Shown one piece after another: positions 53,707 to 63,087 of a DNA stretch of 64,000 nt; the stretch's first letter is position 1; each line of letters starts with the position of its first letter. A program made the position numbers and the translations under genes. The stretch covers positions 124,001 through 188,000 of the forward strand of contig NZ_SAVA01000007.1 of NCBI RefSeq assembly GCF_004022465.1, written 5' to 3'. Under the pieces are notes generated by a model. The model was not told where the DNA came from, made no database searches, and saw nothing but the letters and a program-made list of their open reading frames with translations. Source of the DNA: Rhodobacter huangdaonensis. GTDB taxonomy: Bacteria > Pseudomonadota > Alphaproteobacteria > Rhodobacterales > Rhodobacteraceae.

Positions 53707-54459
53707 ATGACGACAGAACAGACGAGAACCACGCATTTCGGCTTCCAGACCGTGGACGAGGACGCGAAGGCCGGAATGGTCCATGGCGTGTTCTCGCGCG
53801 TGGCCTCGAAATACGACATTATGAACGACCTGATGAGCATGGGCATCCACCGCATCTGGAAGGATGCGATGATGGACTGGCTTGCGCCACGGCCGGGGCA
53901 GAGGCTGCTCGACGTGGCAGGCGGCACCGGCGACGTCGCCTTCCGCTTCCTCAAGCGCGCGCCGGGCGCCACGGCCACTGTCTGCGACATGACGGAATCG
54001 ATGCTGATCGAGGGCCAGAAGCGCGCCGAGGCCGAGGACATGGCCGAGCGGCTGAGCTGGGTCGTCGGCGACGCGATGGAGCTGCCGTTCGAGGACAATA
54101 CCTTCGACGTCTACACGATTTCCTTCGGCATCCGGAACGTGACCCGGATCCCCGACGCGCTGCGCGAGGCCTATCGCGTGCTGCGTCCGGGCGGGCGGAT
54201 CATGGTGCTCGAGTTCAGCCAGATCCCGAACGACATGCTGCAATCGCTCTATGACGCCTATTCCTTCAACGTCATCCCGGTGATGGGGCAGATCGTGGCG
54301 AATGACCGCGACAGCTATCAATATCTGGTGGAATCGATCCGCAAGTTCCCGACGCAGGAGATCTTCGCCTCGATGATCCGCGAGGCCGGCTTCGAGCATG
54401 TCAAATATCGCAACCTGACCATGGGCATCGCCGCGCTGCATTCCGGCTGGAAGATCTGA
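53707..54459 (+). CDS. ubiE: ubiquinone/menaquinone C-methyltransferase UbiE
   Basis: 250 residues. N-terminal VFSRVASKYDIMNDLMSMGIHRIWK (in two motifs) and the SAM site LLDVAGGTGDVAFRFL (about 67), with the C-terminal NLTMGIAALHSGWK of the family. It methylates the ring of demethylubiquinol precursors. ubiB follows 1 bp downstream. Confidence 0.97.
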   Translation: MTTEQTRTTHFGFQTVDEDAKAGMVHGVFSRVASKYDIMNDLMSMGIHRIWKDAMMDWLAPRPGQRLLDVAGGTGDVAFRFLKRAPGATATVCDMTESMLIEGQKRAEAEDMAERLSWVVGDAMELPFEDNTFDVYTISFGIRNVTRIPDALREAYRVLRPGGRIMVLEFSQIPNDMLQSLYDAYSFNVIPVMGQIVANDRDSYQYLVESIRKFPTQEIFASMIREAGFEHVKYRNLTMGIAALHSGWKI

Positions 54460-54460
54460 G

Positions 54461-55990
54461 ATGCGGGGCCCTCACAATATCTGGCGGCTGATCCGCACCG
54501 GCGCCACCTTCGAACGCACCGGCGCGATGAGCGTCGCGCTCGAGGCGATGGAGGCGCCGCCGCGGCTGCGGCTGGTGGCGCGGATCATCGGCTGGCCGTT
54601 CAAGTGGCTCGGCTACAAGGGCGATCCGGCGCTGCCGCCGGTGACGCGCGCGATCACCGCGCTCGGGCCCGCCTACATCAAGTTCGGCCAGGTGCTGTCC
54701 ACCCGCCCCGATGTGGTGGGCGAGGATCTGGCGAACCAGCTGCGGGTGCTGCAAGACAAGCTGCCGCCCTTCGACACGGCGCTGGCCAAGGCCGCGATCG
54801 CCGAGGAGCTTGGCCGCCCGGTCGGGGAGATCTTCACGACATTCTCCGAACCCGTCGCCGCCGCCTCGATCGCGCAGGTGCATTCGGCGGTGCTGGCCGG
54901 AACCGGCGAGACCGTCGCGGTGAAGGTGCTGCGGCCGGGAATCGAGCGCGCCTTCCGTCGCGACCTTGATGCCTTCCATTTCGCTGCCGGGATGATCGAG
55001 CGGCTTCTGCCCGGCACCCGCCGGCTGAAACCGACCGAGGTGGTGAGCCATTTCGAGCAGACCGTTCTGGGCGAGCTCGACCTGCGGCTCGAGGCCGCCG
55101 CCGCCTCGCAATTCGCCGCGAACACCGCGCGGGACGCGCATTTCCGCGTGCCGGCGCCGGTCTGGGCGCTGTCCGGCCGCACGGTGATGGTGATGGACTG
55201 GGCCGAGGGCACGGCGATGGGCGATGTGCCGGCGCTGCGCGCGGCCGGCCATGACCTCGTGGCGCTGTCCGAGCGGGTGCTGCAGCTGTTCCTCAGCCAT
55301 GCCCTGCGCGACGGCTATTTCCACGCCGACATGCATCAGGGCAACCTGAAGGTCGCGGCGAACGGTGATGTCATCGCCTATGACTTCGGCATCATGGGGC
55401 AGATCGACGAATACACCCGCCGCGTCTATGCCGAGATCCTGATGGGCTTCATCCGGCGCGATTACCGCCGCGTGGCCGAGGTGCATTTCGAGGCGGGCTA
55501 TGTGCCGGCCGACCGCGACGTGAACGCCTTCGCGCTGGCGCTGCGCGCCGTGGGCGAGCCGATCTTCGGCATGAACGCGACGCAGATCTCGATGGCGAAG
55601 CTGCTCGCCTATCTCTTCGAGGTGACCGAACGCTTCGGCATGCAGACCCGCACCGAGCTGATCTTGCTGCAGCGCACGATGGTGGTGGTCGAGGGCGTGT
55701 CGCGCTCGCTCAACCCGGCGATGAACATGTGGGAAGTGGCCCGGCCGGTGGTCGAGACCTACATCCGCGAGAACCTCGGCCCGCGCGCGGCGCTGCGCGA
55801 TCTGAAACGCACGGCGCTGGTGCTGGGCCATTTCGGGCCGCGGATGCCGGCGCTGCTGCAGGAGCTGATCGAGCGGCGGGTGAACGGGCCCGCCCCCGCG
55901 CCCGCGCCCGAACGCCGCCACAACGGCTGGCTGGCGCTTGGCGGGCTTGCGGCTTTCGCGCTTGGGCTGATCGCGGCTCAGGTGCTCTGA
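54461..55990 (+). CDS. ubiB: ubiquinone biosynthesis protein UbiB
   Basis: 509 residues of the atypical ABC1/ADCK kinase family. The KxGQ motif is in YIKFGQVLSTRPD (about 68), Ala-rich P-loop equivalent VAAASIAQVHSA, catalytic region YFHADMHQGNL and DFGIMG. A C-terminal hydrophobic anchor (LALGGLAAFALGLIAA) places it on the membrane. It supports coenzyme Q assembly. Overlaps the 3' end of flgD by 13 bp. Confidence 0.95.
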   Translation: MRGPHNIWRLIRTGATFERTGAMSVALEAMEAPPRLRLVARIIGWPFKWLGYKGDPALPPVTRAITALGPAYIKFGQVLSTRPDVVGEDLANQLRVLQDKLPPFDTALAKAAIAEELGRPVGEIFTTFSEPVAAASIAQVHSAVLAGTGETVAVKVLRPGIERAFRRDLDAFHFAAGMIERLLPGTRRLKPTEVVSHFEQTVLGELDLRLEAAAASQFAANTARDAHFRVPAPVWALSGRTVMVMDWAEGTAMGDVPALRAAGHDLVALSERVLQLFLSHALRDGYFHADMHQGNLKVAANGDVIAYDFGIMGQIDEYTRRVYAEILMGFIRRDYRRVAEVHFEAGYVPADRDVNAFALALRAVGEPIFGMNATQISMAKLLAYLFEVTERFGMQTRTELILLQRTMVVVEGVSRSLNPAMNMWEVARPVVETYIRENLGPRAALRDLKRTALVLGHFGPRMPALLQELIERRVNGPAPAPAPERRHNGWLALGGLAAFALGLIAAQVL

Positions 55991-56655
55991 TCGGGGTCGC
56001 GCAGCCCGGTGATGTCGGCGGGCGCCACCTGTGCGCCGCCGCGCAGCACCAGCACTGACCCGCCCGCCGTGCCCTGCACCTCGGCGATCGGGCTGTAGAC
56101 CTCGGCGGTGTCGGTCGAAAGCAGGGTGCCGCTGTTGTAGCTTTCAAGCTCGAAGGAATAGACCCCGGCGGGCAGGGCGGTGCCGGAATTGTCGGTGCCG
56201 GCCCAGTCGAGCGTCTCGGCCGTGGTGCCGACGTTCCGCCGCGCCACTTCCGTCCCCGAGGCGTCCTTCACCACCAGCACCGCCTGATCGGCGCCGGTCA
56301 CCGGGTTCGGTGCGACGGTGAGCGGCGTCGTGCCGTCGAAATAGGCGGGCGCCGCCACCCGCGCCTCCATCCCCACCCAGCCCGCATATTGCGTCACGCC
56401 GAGCAGGCCGAGCTGCGTCGCCATGCTGGTCAGCAGCTCGTTCGTCTTCACCTGCTGCTCGACGCCCGAGAAGGTGGCGAGCTGCACCGCGTAATCCGAG
56501 CTGTCGATCGGGTCGGTCGGATCCTGGTTCTGCATCTGCGTGGTCAGCAGGGACAGGAACATCTGGTAATCGGAACTGATGTTGGTGCCCGAGCCGGTGG
56601 TGGTGCTGCTGGCCGGGCCGGCGGTGGCCGGGGTGATGCCGGAAACGGTGCTCAT
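55978..56655 (-). CDS. flgD: flagellar hook capping protein FlgD
   Basis: 225 residues. The N-terminal motif FLSLLTTQMQNQDPTDPID and MATQLGLLGV are the FlgD signature; the C-terminal half has the FlgD-Ig/Tudor-like strands (YSFELESYNSG). It caps the growing hook so that FlgE can polymerise. It lies 10 bp downstream of fliK. Unusually the ubiB end overlaps it. Confidence 0.92.
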   Translation of the reverse strand: MSTVSGITPATAGPASSTTTGSGTNISSDYQMFLSLLTTQMQNQDPTDPIDSSDYAVQLATFSGVEQQVKTNELLTSMATQLGLLGVTQYAGWVGMEARVAAPAYFDGTTPLTVAPNPVTGADQAVLVVKDASGTEVARRNVGTTAETLDWAGTDNSGTALPAGVYSFELESYNSGTLLSTDTAEVYSPIAEVQGTAGGSVLVLRGGAQVAPADITGLRDPDQST

Positions 56656-56665
56656 GGCGCTGTCC

Positions 56666-59254
56666 TTACATGCGAAGATCGAGGGAGCCGTCCGTGCTCC
56701 GCGGCGCGGGGCGGGGCGGGGCGGCGGTGGGTGTGGCGGGGGCGGGGCGATCCGGTTCGGCACCGAAGCTGTTGTCCGGGGCGGTCTCGCCGCGCTGCTG
56801 CCGGCCGCTCTCGGCACCGAAGCTGAAGGAGACGTCGGTGTAGCCGAGGTCGCGGAAATCGCGCGCCAGCATTTCGATGTTGCGCCGCATCAGGTCGAGC
56901 GTTTCGGGGCGCTCGGCCTGCACTGCGACGGTGATGCCGTGCTCGGCCGGATGCAGAGTCAGGCGGACGCGGCCCAGTTCTTCGGGAGACAGCGCGACCT
57001 CGACCGGGCCGTCGGGGCGGTGCACGACGGCCTCGTGCAGCTGGCGCAGCACGTGATGCGCGGGCACATGGCCGATCTCGCGGCCTGCCGGTGTCGGTGT
57101 CGGTGTCGGTGTCGGTGCCAGCGTCGGCGTCGGTGCCGGCGCGGCAAGGACGGGGCCGTCTGGACCTGATGCGCCGGGCGCTGCGGCGGTGGCGCGGGTC
57201 TGTCCCGCGGCATCGCCGCCCTCGTCCGCGGGCGGCCGGACGGCGGCACGGGGGGGGGAGTGCGGCTCTGTCGCCGTCGGTCCGGTCGCAGCCCGGGCGG
57301 GCGCCTCCGGTCGCGCGGCGGTCCACCCCAGCGGATCGGCTCGGCCCGCGACGGCGGGGGCCGCCATCGGGGGCGCGGCGGGCGCCGCGGCCGTCTGCGC
57401 GCCGGTCTCGGGGGCCGGTCGCCCGGTTCCGGCCTGCTCCGGTGCCGGCTGCGGTTGCGGGGCCGCATCGGGGGCTATGCCGGCGGGGGCGCTCCTGGCG
57501 CCACCGACCCCATCGACCCCATCGGCCGCGGCGGCTGGCGGGTGCAGCGCGGCGGCCATGGCCGGGGCGGCCCCTGCCGGCGCGGTGGTGATCGGCCGGA
57601 CCGGGGCCTCGGACGTCCGCGAATCGGGGGCTGCCTCGCCCGGCGGCACGGGGGCGGGGGCTGCCTCGGCCGGTGCCGGCGTCTGTGAAGGCTCGGTCTT
57701 GGTGGCGGGCGCCGGATTGTCCGGCATGGAAACCGTGATCCGCATCGGCGCTGGCGGGGAGGCGGCGGACGGCGCCTGCGGCCCCGGTGCCGGAGCGTCG
57801 CCGCGGCGGTCGGGCGCGGCCGGGGCGTGGCCGGTTGCGGCGACGGCCGCCGGGGCGGACGGGGCCTGGGCCGGGACGGGCAAGGCCGCCGCGACAATCT
57901 GGCCGCCGCCGGGCGCCGTGGCGACGGCTGTGTGCCGCTCCGCTGGCGGGGCGGGCCGGGGCTGCGGCTGACCCGCCATGGGCCGGTGGACCTCTCCCGG
58001 GGCCGCGGTCGGCGCGAGGGCAAGCTCTGCCGCTCCGGAGGAGGGGGCAGCGGTGCGCGCGGCGGCGGGTATCGTCCGTGACCAGTCCGGCAGGACCGCG
58101 CGCCGCCCGTGTCCGGCCCGGGGCGCAGAAACCGTGGCTTCGGCGGTGGTGTCGCGACCTTCGGCCGCGGGGGCGATTGCCGGCATCACCGGGCCGATTG
58201 CGGTGGAAGGCTCTGCGGGGCGCTCCTTGCGGAAGGTGGAGCGGTGCTCCGTTGCCGTTCTGGTGCCGGTGTCGGTCGTCCCACGCCCGGCCCCCGTGTC
58301 GGGGCGCGGCGAAACGGCCTGTTCCGCGGCGGGGCTTGTGGGGGCCGGGGCGCCGAAGGTCTGCCCGGCCGCCGGTGCGGCAGGGGGCCCGCCGGCAGCC
58401 TCGCCCGCCGGACCGGCGGGTGCGCGCGGCCGCAGATCCGGCGTGATGTCCGGGGGCGACCCGGCACGGGGCGGGAGTGGCGCCGCGCGTGGGGTCCCGG
58501 ACGCCGGTTCCGGGGCCGGGGTATTCGGCAGGGGCGGTGGAGAGCCGATCGCGGCGGCGGACACGGCGGAAGCGGACATGGCGGAAGTGGACGGGGCGCC
58601 ATCGCGCGGCGGATCGGTCGGATCGGCACCGCCGGCGGCGGGCGGGTCATCTGTTGGCCGGGAGGCGGGCACGGCGGCCTTGCTCGGATGCCCTGCTGCG
58701 ACGGCGGAGATCCCGGCTTCCGCGGCTGCAGCGAGCGACGGTTGCGTGGGCGGAGCTGCCGGCGTCTCGGCGGGGCGCGGCGGCTGATCGGGGCCGGTCT
58801 CTGCGCGGCGCATGTCGGGGGCGCGCGTCTGCGCCCCGCTGGCGGGCGGGGGCGGGGCTCCTGCGGGCAGATCGGCCGGGAGAAGGAGGCCGCTCCCGGC
58901 CGCTCCGGCAGGGGTTCCGGTTGCGGCGGGGGCTGCCCCGGGCGACGGGCCAAGGCGCGGGGCCGGGGCGGCGGAGGGGGGCGCGATCCCTGCGGTCAGG
59001 TCCCGCCCGGCACCGGGGCGGGGCGGCGAGTCGGGGGCCAGCAGCGGGGCGGCCAGCGCCTCGAGGCACGGTCCGGGGGCCGCCACGGGGCCGCCGGCCA
59101 TCGGCGCAGAGGTTTCCTCACCCCCGGTCGACAGCGCGTCGATCACCACGGCGAAGGCCATGCCTGCGGCCGGGTCGCCCGCCTTGTAGTCGCGCCCGCG
59201 GGCCGGGGGCGTCGCGAGCTGCGCAAGAGGGTCGGGGAGGAGAAGCTGGGTCAT
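56666..59254 (-). CDS. fliK: flagellar hook-length control protein FliK
   Basis: 862 residues from ATG 59254 (MTQLLLPDPLAQLATPP). The middle is a long disordered Ala/Pro/Gly/Thr-rich ruler; a Thr-Pro run near residue 715 is encoded by a hexanucleotide repeat at about 57090-57137. The conserved C-terminal hook-switch domain is VALSPEELGRVRLTLHP and MRRNIEMLARDFRDLGY (about 755-810). It measures hook length and switches export to filament. The ruler is longer than in enteric FliK (about 400). An upstream extension is excluded by the neighbouring gene. Confidence 0.85.
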   Translation of the reverse strand: MTQLLLPDPLAQLATPPARGRDYKAGDPAAGMAFAVVIDALSTGGEETSAPMAGGPVAAPGPCLEALAAPLLAPDSPPRPGAGRDLTAGIAPPSAAPAPRLGPSPGAAPAATGTPAGAAGSGLLLPADLPAGAPPPPASGAQTRAPDMRRAETGPDQPPRPAETPAAPPTQPSLAAAAEAGISAVAAGHPSKAAVPASRPTDDPPAAGGADPTDPPRDGAPSTSAMSASAVSAAAIGSPPPLPNTPAPEPASGTPRAAPLPPRAGSPPDITPDLRPRAPAGPAGEAAGGPPAAPAAGQTFGAPAPTSPAAEQAVSPRPDTGAGRGTTDTGTRTATEHRSTFRKERPAEPSTAIGPVMPAIAPAAEGRDTTAEATVSAPRAGHGRRAVLPDWSRTIPAAARTAAPSSGAAELALAPTAAPGEVHRPMAGQPQPRPAPPAERHTAVATAPGGGQIVAAALPVPAQAPSAPAAVAATGHAPAAPDRRGDAPAPGPQAPSAASPPAPMRITVSMPDNPAPATKTEPSQTPAPAEAAPAPVPPGEAAPDSRTSEAPVRPITTAPAGAAPAMAAALHPPAAAADGVDGVGGARSAPAGIAPDAAPQPQPAPEQAGTGRPAPETGAQTAAAPAAPPMAAPAVAGRADPLGWTAARPEAPARAATGPTATEPHSPPRAAVRPPADEGGDAAGQTRATAAAPGASGPDGPVLAAPAPTPTLAPTPTPTPTPAGREIGHVPAHHVLRQLHEAVVHRPDGPVEVALSPEELGRVRLTLHPAEHGITVAVQAERPETLDLMRRNIEMLARDFRDLGYTDVSFSFGAESGRQQRGETAPDNSFGAEPDRPAPATPTAAPPRPAPRSTDGSLDLRM

Positions 59255-59368
59255 GGGCCATCGCGACATCTGCCGGGTCTGCGCAGAATGGCAGCAGGAA
59301 GTTACCGCTTCTTTACGGAGTCCTGCGATTTTCGCTGCAAATCCATCCATCTGCAGCGGGGCGACAGG

Positions 59369-59656
59369 ATGCAGGATCTTCAGCCGATACCGGTTGCGCC
59401 GACCGGCGCGACGCCGGCGCAGACCGAACAGAAGCTGCGCGCGCAGGCGGTCAGGCTCGAGGCGGCCTTCCTGTCGGAGATGCTGAAATGCGCCCAGGTC
59501 GGGCGCCCGCTCGAGAGCTTTGGCGGCGGCATCGGCGAGGAGCAGTTCGCCTCGTTCCTGCGCGACGCCTATTCGGAAAAGATGGCGGAGAAAGGCGGGG
59601 TCGGGCTGGCCGAGTCGATCTTTCACGCGCTGACGAAAGGACAAGGTCATGCCTGA
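59369..59656 (+). CDS. rod-binding protein, FlgJ N-terminal type
   Basis: 95 residues corresponding to the FlgJ rod-binding domain: LEAAFLSEMLKCAQ, FASFLRDAYSEKMAEKGGVG and ESIFHAL. Alphaproteobacteria often keep this domain without the muramidase. It caps the rod during assembly. Divergent from fliK; the stop overlaps the next gene by 8 bp. Confidence 0.85.
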   Translation: MQDLQPIPVAPTGATPAQTEQKLRAQAVRLEAAFLSEMLKCAQVGRPLESFGGGIGEEQFASFLRDAYSEKMAEKGGVGLAESIFHALTKGQGHA

Positions 59657-59993
59657 GCACAACGACGGGGCCATCCGGCAGCTGCTGGAACATCTGCGGC
59701 AGGAGCGCGAGACGCTGCGCGCGGGCCGGTTTCAGGAGCTGGCGCCGCTGATCGCGCGCAAGGAGGCGCTGCTTGCCGCGCTCGCGGGCACGCCGGGGGC
59801 ACGGCTCGCGCAGGTGCAGCGCATGGCGCAGGAGAACCAGCACCTGCTGCAGGCGGCGATCGAGGGCGTGCGGGCGGCGCGCATCCGGCTGGGCGAGATC
59901 GTGCAGGGGGCGCAGGGCTATCACAGCTATGACCAGCGCGGCCGGGCGCAGCGGATCAGCCCCGAGCGGCCGACGCTCGAGAAGCGCGCCTGA
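59649..59993 (+). CDS. FlgN-like flagellar export chaperone
   Basis: 114 residues, almost all helical, with RQLLEHLRQERETLRAGRF and LIARKEALLAAL followed by a coiled second helix (VQRMAQENQHLLQAAI). Size, charge and position beside flagellar genes fit FlgN, the chaperone of hook-filament junction proteins. Sequence similarity in this family is low, so the call rests partly on context. Confidence 0.65.
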   Translation: MPEHNDGAIRQLLEHLRQERETLRAGRFQELAPLIARKEALLAALAGTPGARLAQVQRMAQENQHLLQAAIEGVRAARIRLGEIVQGAQGYHSYDQRGRAQRISPERPTLEKRA

Positions 59994-60402
59994 GCGATGC
60001 GCCCGATCCGCGGCGCAGGCGTGTCACGCGGAAGGAGCGCGCTGGCGGACATGCGGGGCGGCTTTGCGCCGCCACGGGCGACCCGGCGCCGGCCGGCATG
60101 CGCCGCAGTGTGGCAAGGCGCGGTTTCCTTTCCGGAAGACGAGCGATCGGATCTGCGAGTGGAAAGACGGCTTCCGGCGGCTGTTCTCCGTGGAAATGTT
60201 CTTTCCGCTTCGTGGCGCCCGCGCCACCATGGTCGCGTTCCGTTCTCGCCAGAGAACCCTTCCTTTCCAATGTGTTGCGGGGATTTCATTATCACTTTCG
60301 CCGGTGCCTGTGTTAGACTGTCGCAGGAATAGGGTGCGGCTGGCTCGGCTGCAAAATATTCAAATATTATGACATGTTAGATCGTTCCTGGAGGGCTAGG
60401 GC
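59994..60402. promoter_or_regulatory. region upstream of the hydrogenase operon
   Basis: About 410 bp without a gene. It separates flagellar from hydrogenase genes and should hold the operon's promoter. An AT patch (AAAATATTCAAATATTAT, 60353-60370) stands just before the start and could be a -10 zone. I could not fit sigma54 (GG-N10-GC) or FNR consensus sites confidently. Confidence 0.45.
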
Positions 60403-60915
60403 GTGAGCAGAGTCGGAACAGATGGCACCCCGCGAATCCTCGCCCTTGGCGTCGGCAACACGCTTCTGACCGACGAGGCGGCGGGGCCGCTCGCGCTGCG
60501 GCTGTTCGAGGAACGTCATGGCGCGGCGCTTGGTGTGAGCTGTCTCGACGTCGGCACGCTCGGCTTTCCGCTGGCCGAGGAGATCGGCGCCGCCGAGGCG
60601 CTGATCGTCTTTGACGCCGCCCGTTTCGGTGCGGCGCCGGGCACGGTGCGCGCGCTCGAGGATGCCGAGATGGATCACTTCGTCCGCGCCGGCAGCCTGA
60701 GCGTGCATGAGGTCGGCCTGCGCGATCTGCTCGACATGGCGCGGCTGACCGGCGATCTGCCTGCGCGCCGCGCGCTCATCGGCATCGAGCCGGGCGAGAT
60801 CGGCTGGGGGCTGGCGCCGAGTGAGGCCGTTGCCGCGGCGCTGCCGGTCGCGGCCGAGGCGGCGCGGCAGATCGTCGCCCGCTGGCAGGCCGCGGTGACG
60901 GAGGTCTGCGCATGA
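60403..60915 (+). CDS. hupD: hydrogenase maturation protease
   Basis: 170 residues. The HyaD/HupD/HybD family start ILALGVGNTLLTDEAAGP includes the nickel-binding Glu/Asp sites (Asp/Glu in TDEAAG), with DVGTLGFPL and the His in SLSVHEVGL (about 95). It clips the C-terminal tail of the large subunit after nickel insertion. GTG 60403 lies 7 bases past GGAGGG. First gene of the hydrogenase operon. Confidence 0.93.
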   Translation: MSRVGTDGTPRILALGVGNTLLTDEAAGPLALRLFEERHGAALGVSCLDVGTLGFPLAEEIGAAEALIVFDAARFGAAPGTVRALEDAEMDHFVRAGSLSVHEVGLRDLLDMARLTGDLPARRALIGIEPGEIGWGLAPSEAVAAALPVAAEAARQIVARWQAAVTEVCA

Positions 60916-61334
60916 GGCCGGATCTGAACGAGGTGCTGCGCCGGCGTGCCGCCGGGACCGGGAACATGGTTCTGGTGCTGCACGAGGTTTCCCATGCGCT
61001 CGACCGCCTCGCCCGCACCGGCGAGACCCATGTGATCGACCTCAGCAGCCTGCCGATGACGCCCGCGGAACTGCAGCAGCTCACCGCTTCGCTCGGCGAG
61101 GGCGAGGTGCGCGCGGTGATCGAGGCCGAGGGCCGCTCGGAGGTGACCGAGACCGGCTTTTCCGGCGTCTGGCTGGTCACCCACCGCGACACCGACGACA
61201 TGCTGCGCGGCCGCTACATCGAGATTACCCCCCTGCCGGAGATCCTGCGCAGTCAGGACGCCGACATCCGCGCCGCCGCCGCCCGGCTTGCGCGCAAACT
61301 GGACCAAATCAGCGACCTGGAGGAGGCATCATGA
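60912..61334 (+). CDS. HupH/HyaF-type hydrogenase accessory protein (short)
   Basis: 140 residues, equivalent to one C-terminal HupH domain: LHEVSHALDRL near the start, then VWLVTHRDTDDMLRGRYIEI (about 88) and TPLPEILRSQDADI. Full-length HupH/HyaF proteins are about twice as long. They assist expression or assembly of the hydrogenase small subunit. It overlaps the maturation protease and the small-subunit gene by 4 bp each. Confidence 0.8.
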   Translation: MRPDLNEVLRRRAAGTGNMVLVLHEVSHALDRLARTGETHVIDLSSLPMTPAELQQLTASLGEGEVRAVIEAEGRSEVTETGFSGVWLVTHRDTDDMLRGRYIEITPLPEILRSQDADIRAAAARLARKLDQISDLEEAS

Positions 61335-62434
61335 TCCGAAGGCAGCAAACACTGGGCGAACGGCTGGAGGAGCGCGGCATCTCGCGGCGCAGTTTCCTGA
61401 AATTCTGCACCACCACCGCGTCGCTTCTGGCCCTGCCGCCGGCCTTTGCCCCGCGCATCGCCGAGGCGCTGGAAAGCCAGCGCCGGCCGTCGGTGATCTG
61501 GCTCAGCTTCCAGGAATGCACCGGCTGCTCGGAATCGATCCTGCGCGCCGGGGCGCCCTCGATCGAGAGCCTGATCTTCGAGGCGATCTCGCTCGATTAT
61601 CACGAGACGCTGCAGGCCGCCGCGGGCCATCAGGCCGAGGCCGCGCGCGAACAGGCGATGGCCGAGAACATGGGCAAGTATCTGGTCGTCGTCGACGGCT
61701 CGGTGCCGCTTGGCAATCCGGGCTTCTCGACCGTCGCCGGGCAAAGCAATGTCGAGACGCTGAAACAGGTGGCGAAGGGCGCCGCCGCGGTGATCTGCAT
61801 GGGCACCTGCTCGGCCTTCGGCGGCATCCCCTATGCGAAACCGAATCCCACCGGCGCGGTGCCGGTCTCGGAGATCATCACCGACAAGCCGATCGTCAAC
61901 GTGCCCGGCTGCCCGCCGATCCCGGCGGTGATGACCTCGGTGCTGGCCCATTACATCACCTTCGGCAGCCTGCCCGAGCTCGATGACCTCGGCCGGCCGA
62001 AGGTGTTCTACGGCCAGAACATCCACGACCGCTGCTATCGCCGGCCGTTCTATGAACGCGGCCAGTTCGCGCAAAGCTTCGACGACGAAGGCGCGAAGGC
62101 CGGCTGGTGCCTTTACAAGCTCGGCTGCAAGGGCCCCACCACCTACAACGCCTGCGCGGTGCTGAAGTGGAACGAGGGCACCTCCTTCCCGATCGAGGCG
62201 GGGCATGGCTGCCTTGGCTGTTCGGAGCCGAACTTCTGGGACAAGGGCAGCTTCTATGCGCCGCTGTCGACGGCGACCGAGCTTGGCTCGGGCACGGTTG
62301 CGGCGGGCGTTCTGGCCGGTGCGGTTCTGGGCGCCGGTGCGGGCTATGCCGGGCGCAAGATGCAGGAAAAGGGCAAGGCCGGCCCGTTCGAGGCGCCGCC
62401 AGTGGCGGATGCCGGGCAGAAGGAGACCAGCTGA
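61331..62434 (+). CDS. hynS: [NiFe] hydrogenase small subunit (Isp-type)
   Basis: 367 residues. A twin-arginine signal SRRSFLK with Arg19-Arg20 and a hydrophobic run to about 45 direct Tat export. FeS-cluster Cys are at ECTGCSE, GTCSAFGG, PGCPP, CKGPTTYNAC and GCLGCSEPNFWD. A C-terminal membrane anchor (GSGTVAAGVLAGAVLGAGAGY, about 315) ties it to the membrane. Gene order before isp1 and isp2 matches HynS of Thiocapsa-type enzymes, H2 oxidising and oxygen/heat tolerant. The large subunit would lie beyond the window. Confidence 0.95.
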   Translation: MIRRQQTLGERLEERGISRRSFLKFCTTTASLLALPPAFAPRIAEALESQRRPSVIWLSFQECTGCSESILRAGAPSIESLIFEAISLDYHETLQAAAGHQAEAAREQAMAENMGKYLVVVDGSVPLGNPGFSTVAGQSNVETLKQVAKGAAAVICMGTCSAFGGIPYAKPNPTGAVPVSEIITDKPIVNVPGCPPIPAVMTSVLAHYITFGSLPELDDLGRPKVFYGQNIHDRCYRRPFYERGQFAQSFDDEGAKAGWCLYKLGCKGPTTYNACAVLKWNEGTSFPIEAGHGCLGCSEPNFWDKGSFYAPLSTATELGSGTVAAGVLAGAVLGAGAGYAGRKMQEKGKAGPFEAPPVADAGQKETS

Positions 62435-63087
62435 TGACCCTTCTTGATTTCGCACGCGGTCCCGCGCTTCAGGGCGCCGCCTTCATCTTCGTCGTCGGCA
62501 TGGTCTGGCGCGCGCTCGGCCTGCTTTTGCTGCACCGCAACAGGCCGCTGTCGCGCAACCGCGACAATCACCTTGCCCGGCACGGCTTTCGCACCGTGCT
62601 CAGCCGCTTCATCCCCGCCCCGGTGTTCGAGCGGCGGGTGTCGTTCCAATATGTCGCGGGCTGGATCTGGCATCTGGGCTTCTTCATCGTGCTGCTGTTC
62701 TTCAAGATTCATGTGATGTTCTTCCAGGGGCTGCTGGGCTTTGGCTGGCCGACGCTGCCGAACGGCGTCGTCGTCGCCGTCGCGGGGATCACGCTTGGCG
62801 TGCTGCTGTGGCTTCTGGGCCGGCGCATCGTGAACCCGGTGCTGCGCTACATCTCGACCTTCAACGATTATTCGAGCCTGGTCGTGACGATGCTGCCCTT
62901 CATCACCGGCTTCCTCGCCTTCGCCCATTATGGCCTTGCCTATGAAACCATGCTGGCGCTGCACATCCTGTCGATCTCGCTGCTGCTGGTGTGGTTCCCG
63001 TTCTCGAAACTGTTCCATGTCATCACGCTGCTTCCGTCCCGCTACATCCTGGGCGTGAAGTTCTGGCGCAGGGGGGTGCAAGCATGA
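62434..63087 (+). CDS. isp1: hydrogenase-associated cytochrome b subunit Isp1
   Basis: 217 residues with about five membrane segments (starting AAFIFVVGMVWRALGLLLL and IWHLGFFIVLLFFKIHVMFF) and His residues in helices (HLGFF, HVMFF, HYGLAY, HILSIS) suited to b-heme ligation. NarI/DsrM-like. In Isp-type hydrogenases it carries electrons between the membrane quinone pool and Isp2/HynSL. One-base overlap with hynS, 4-bp overlap with isp2. Confidence 0.9.
   Translation: MTLLDFARGPALQGAAFIFVVGMVWRALGLLLLHRNRPLSRNRDNHLARHGFRTVLSRFIPAPVFERRVSFQYVAGWIWHLGFFIVLLFFKIHVMFFQGLLGFGWPTLPNGVVVAVAGITLGVLLWLLGRRIVNPVLRYISTFNDYSSLVVTMLPFITGFLAFAHYGLAYETMLALHILSISLLLVWFPFSKLFHVITLLPSRYILGVKFWRRGVQA

Noticed and set aside
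59255..59674. Long upstream extension of fliK
   Set aside because: It overlaps the rod-binding gene on the other strand; MTQLLLPDPL at 59254 is a good start just after the divergent gap.
60300..60402. Sigma54 or FNR site for the hydrogenase operon
   Set aside because: The best GG...GC spacing is off (7 or 11, not 10), and no TTGAT-N4-ATCAA half sites were found.
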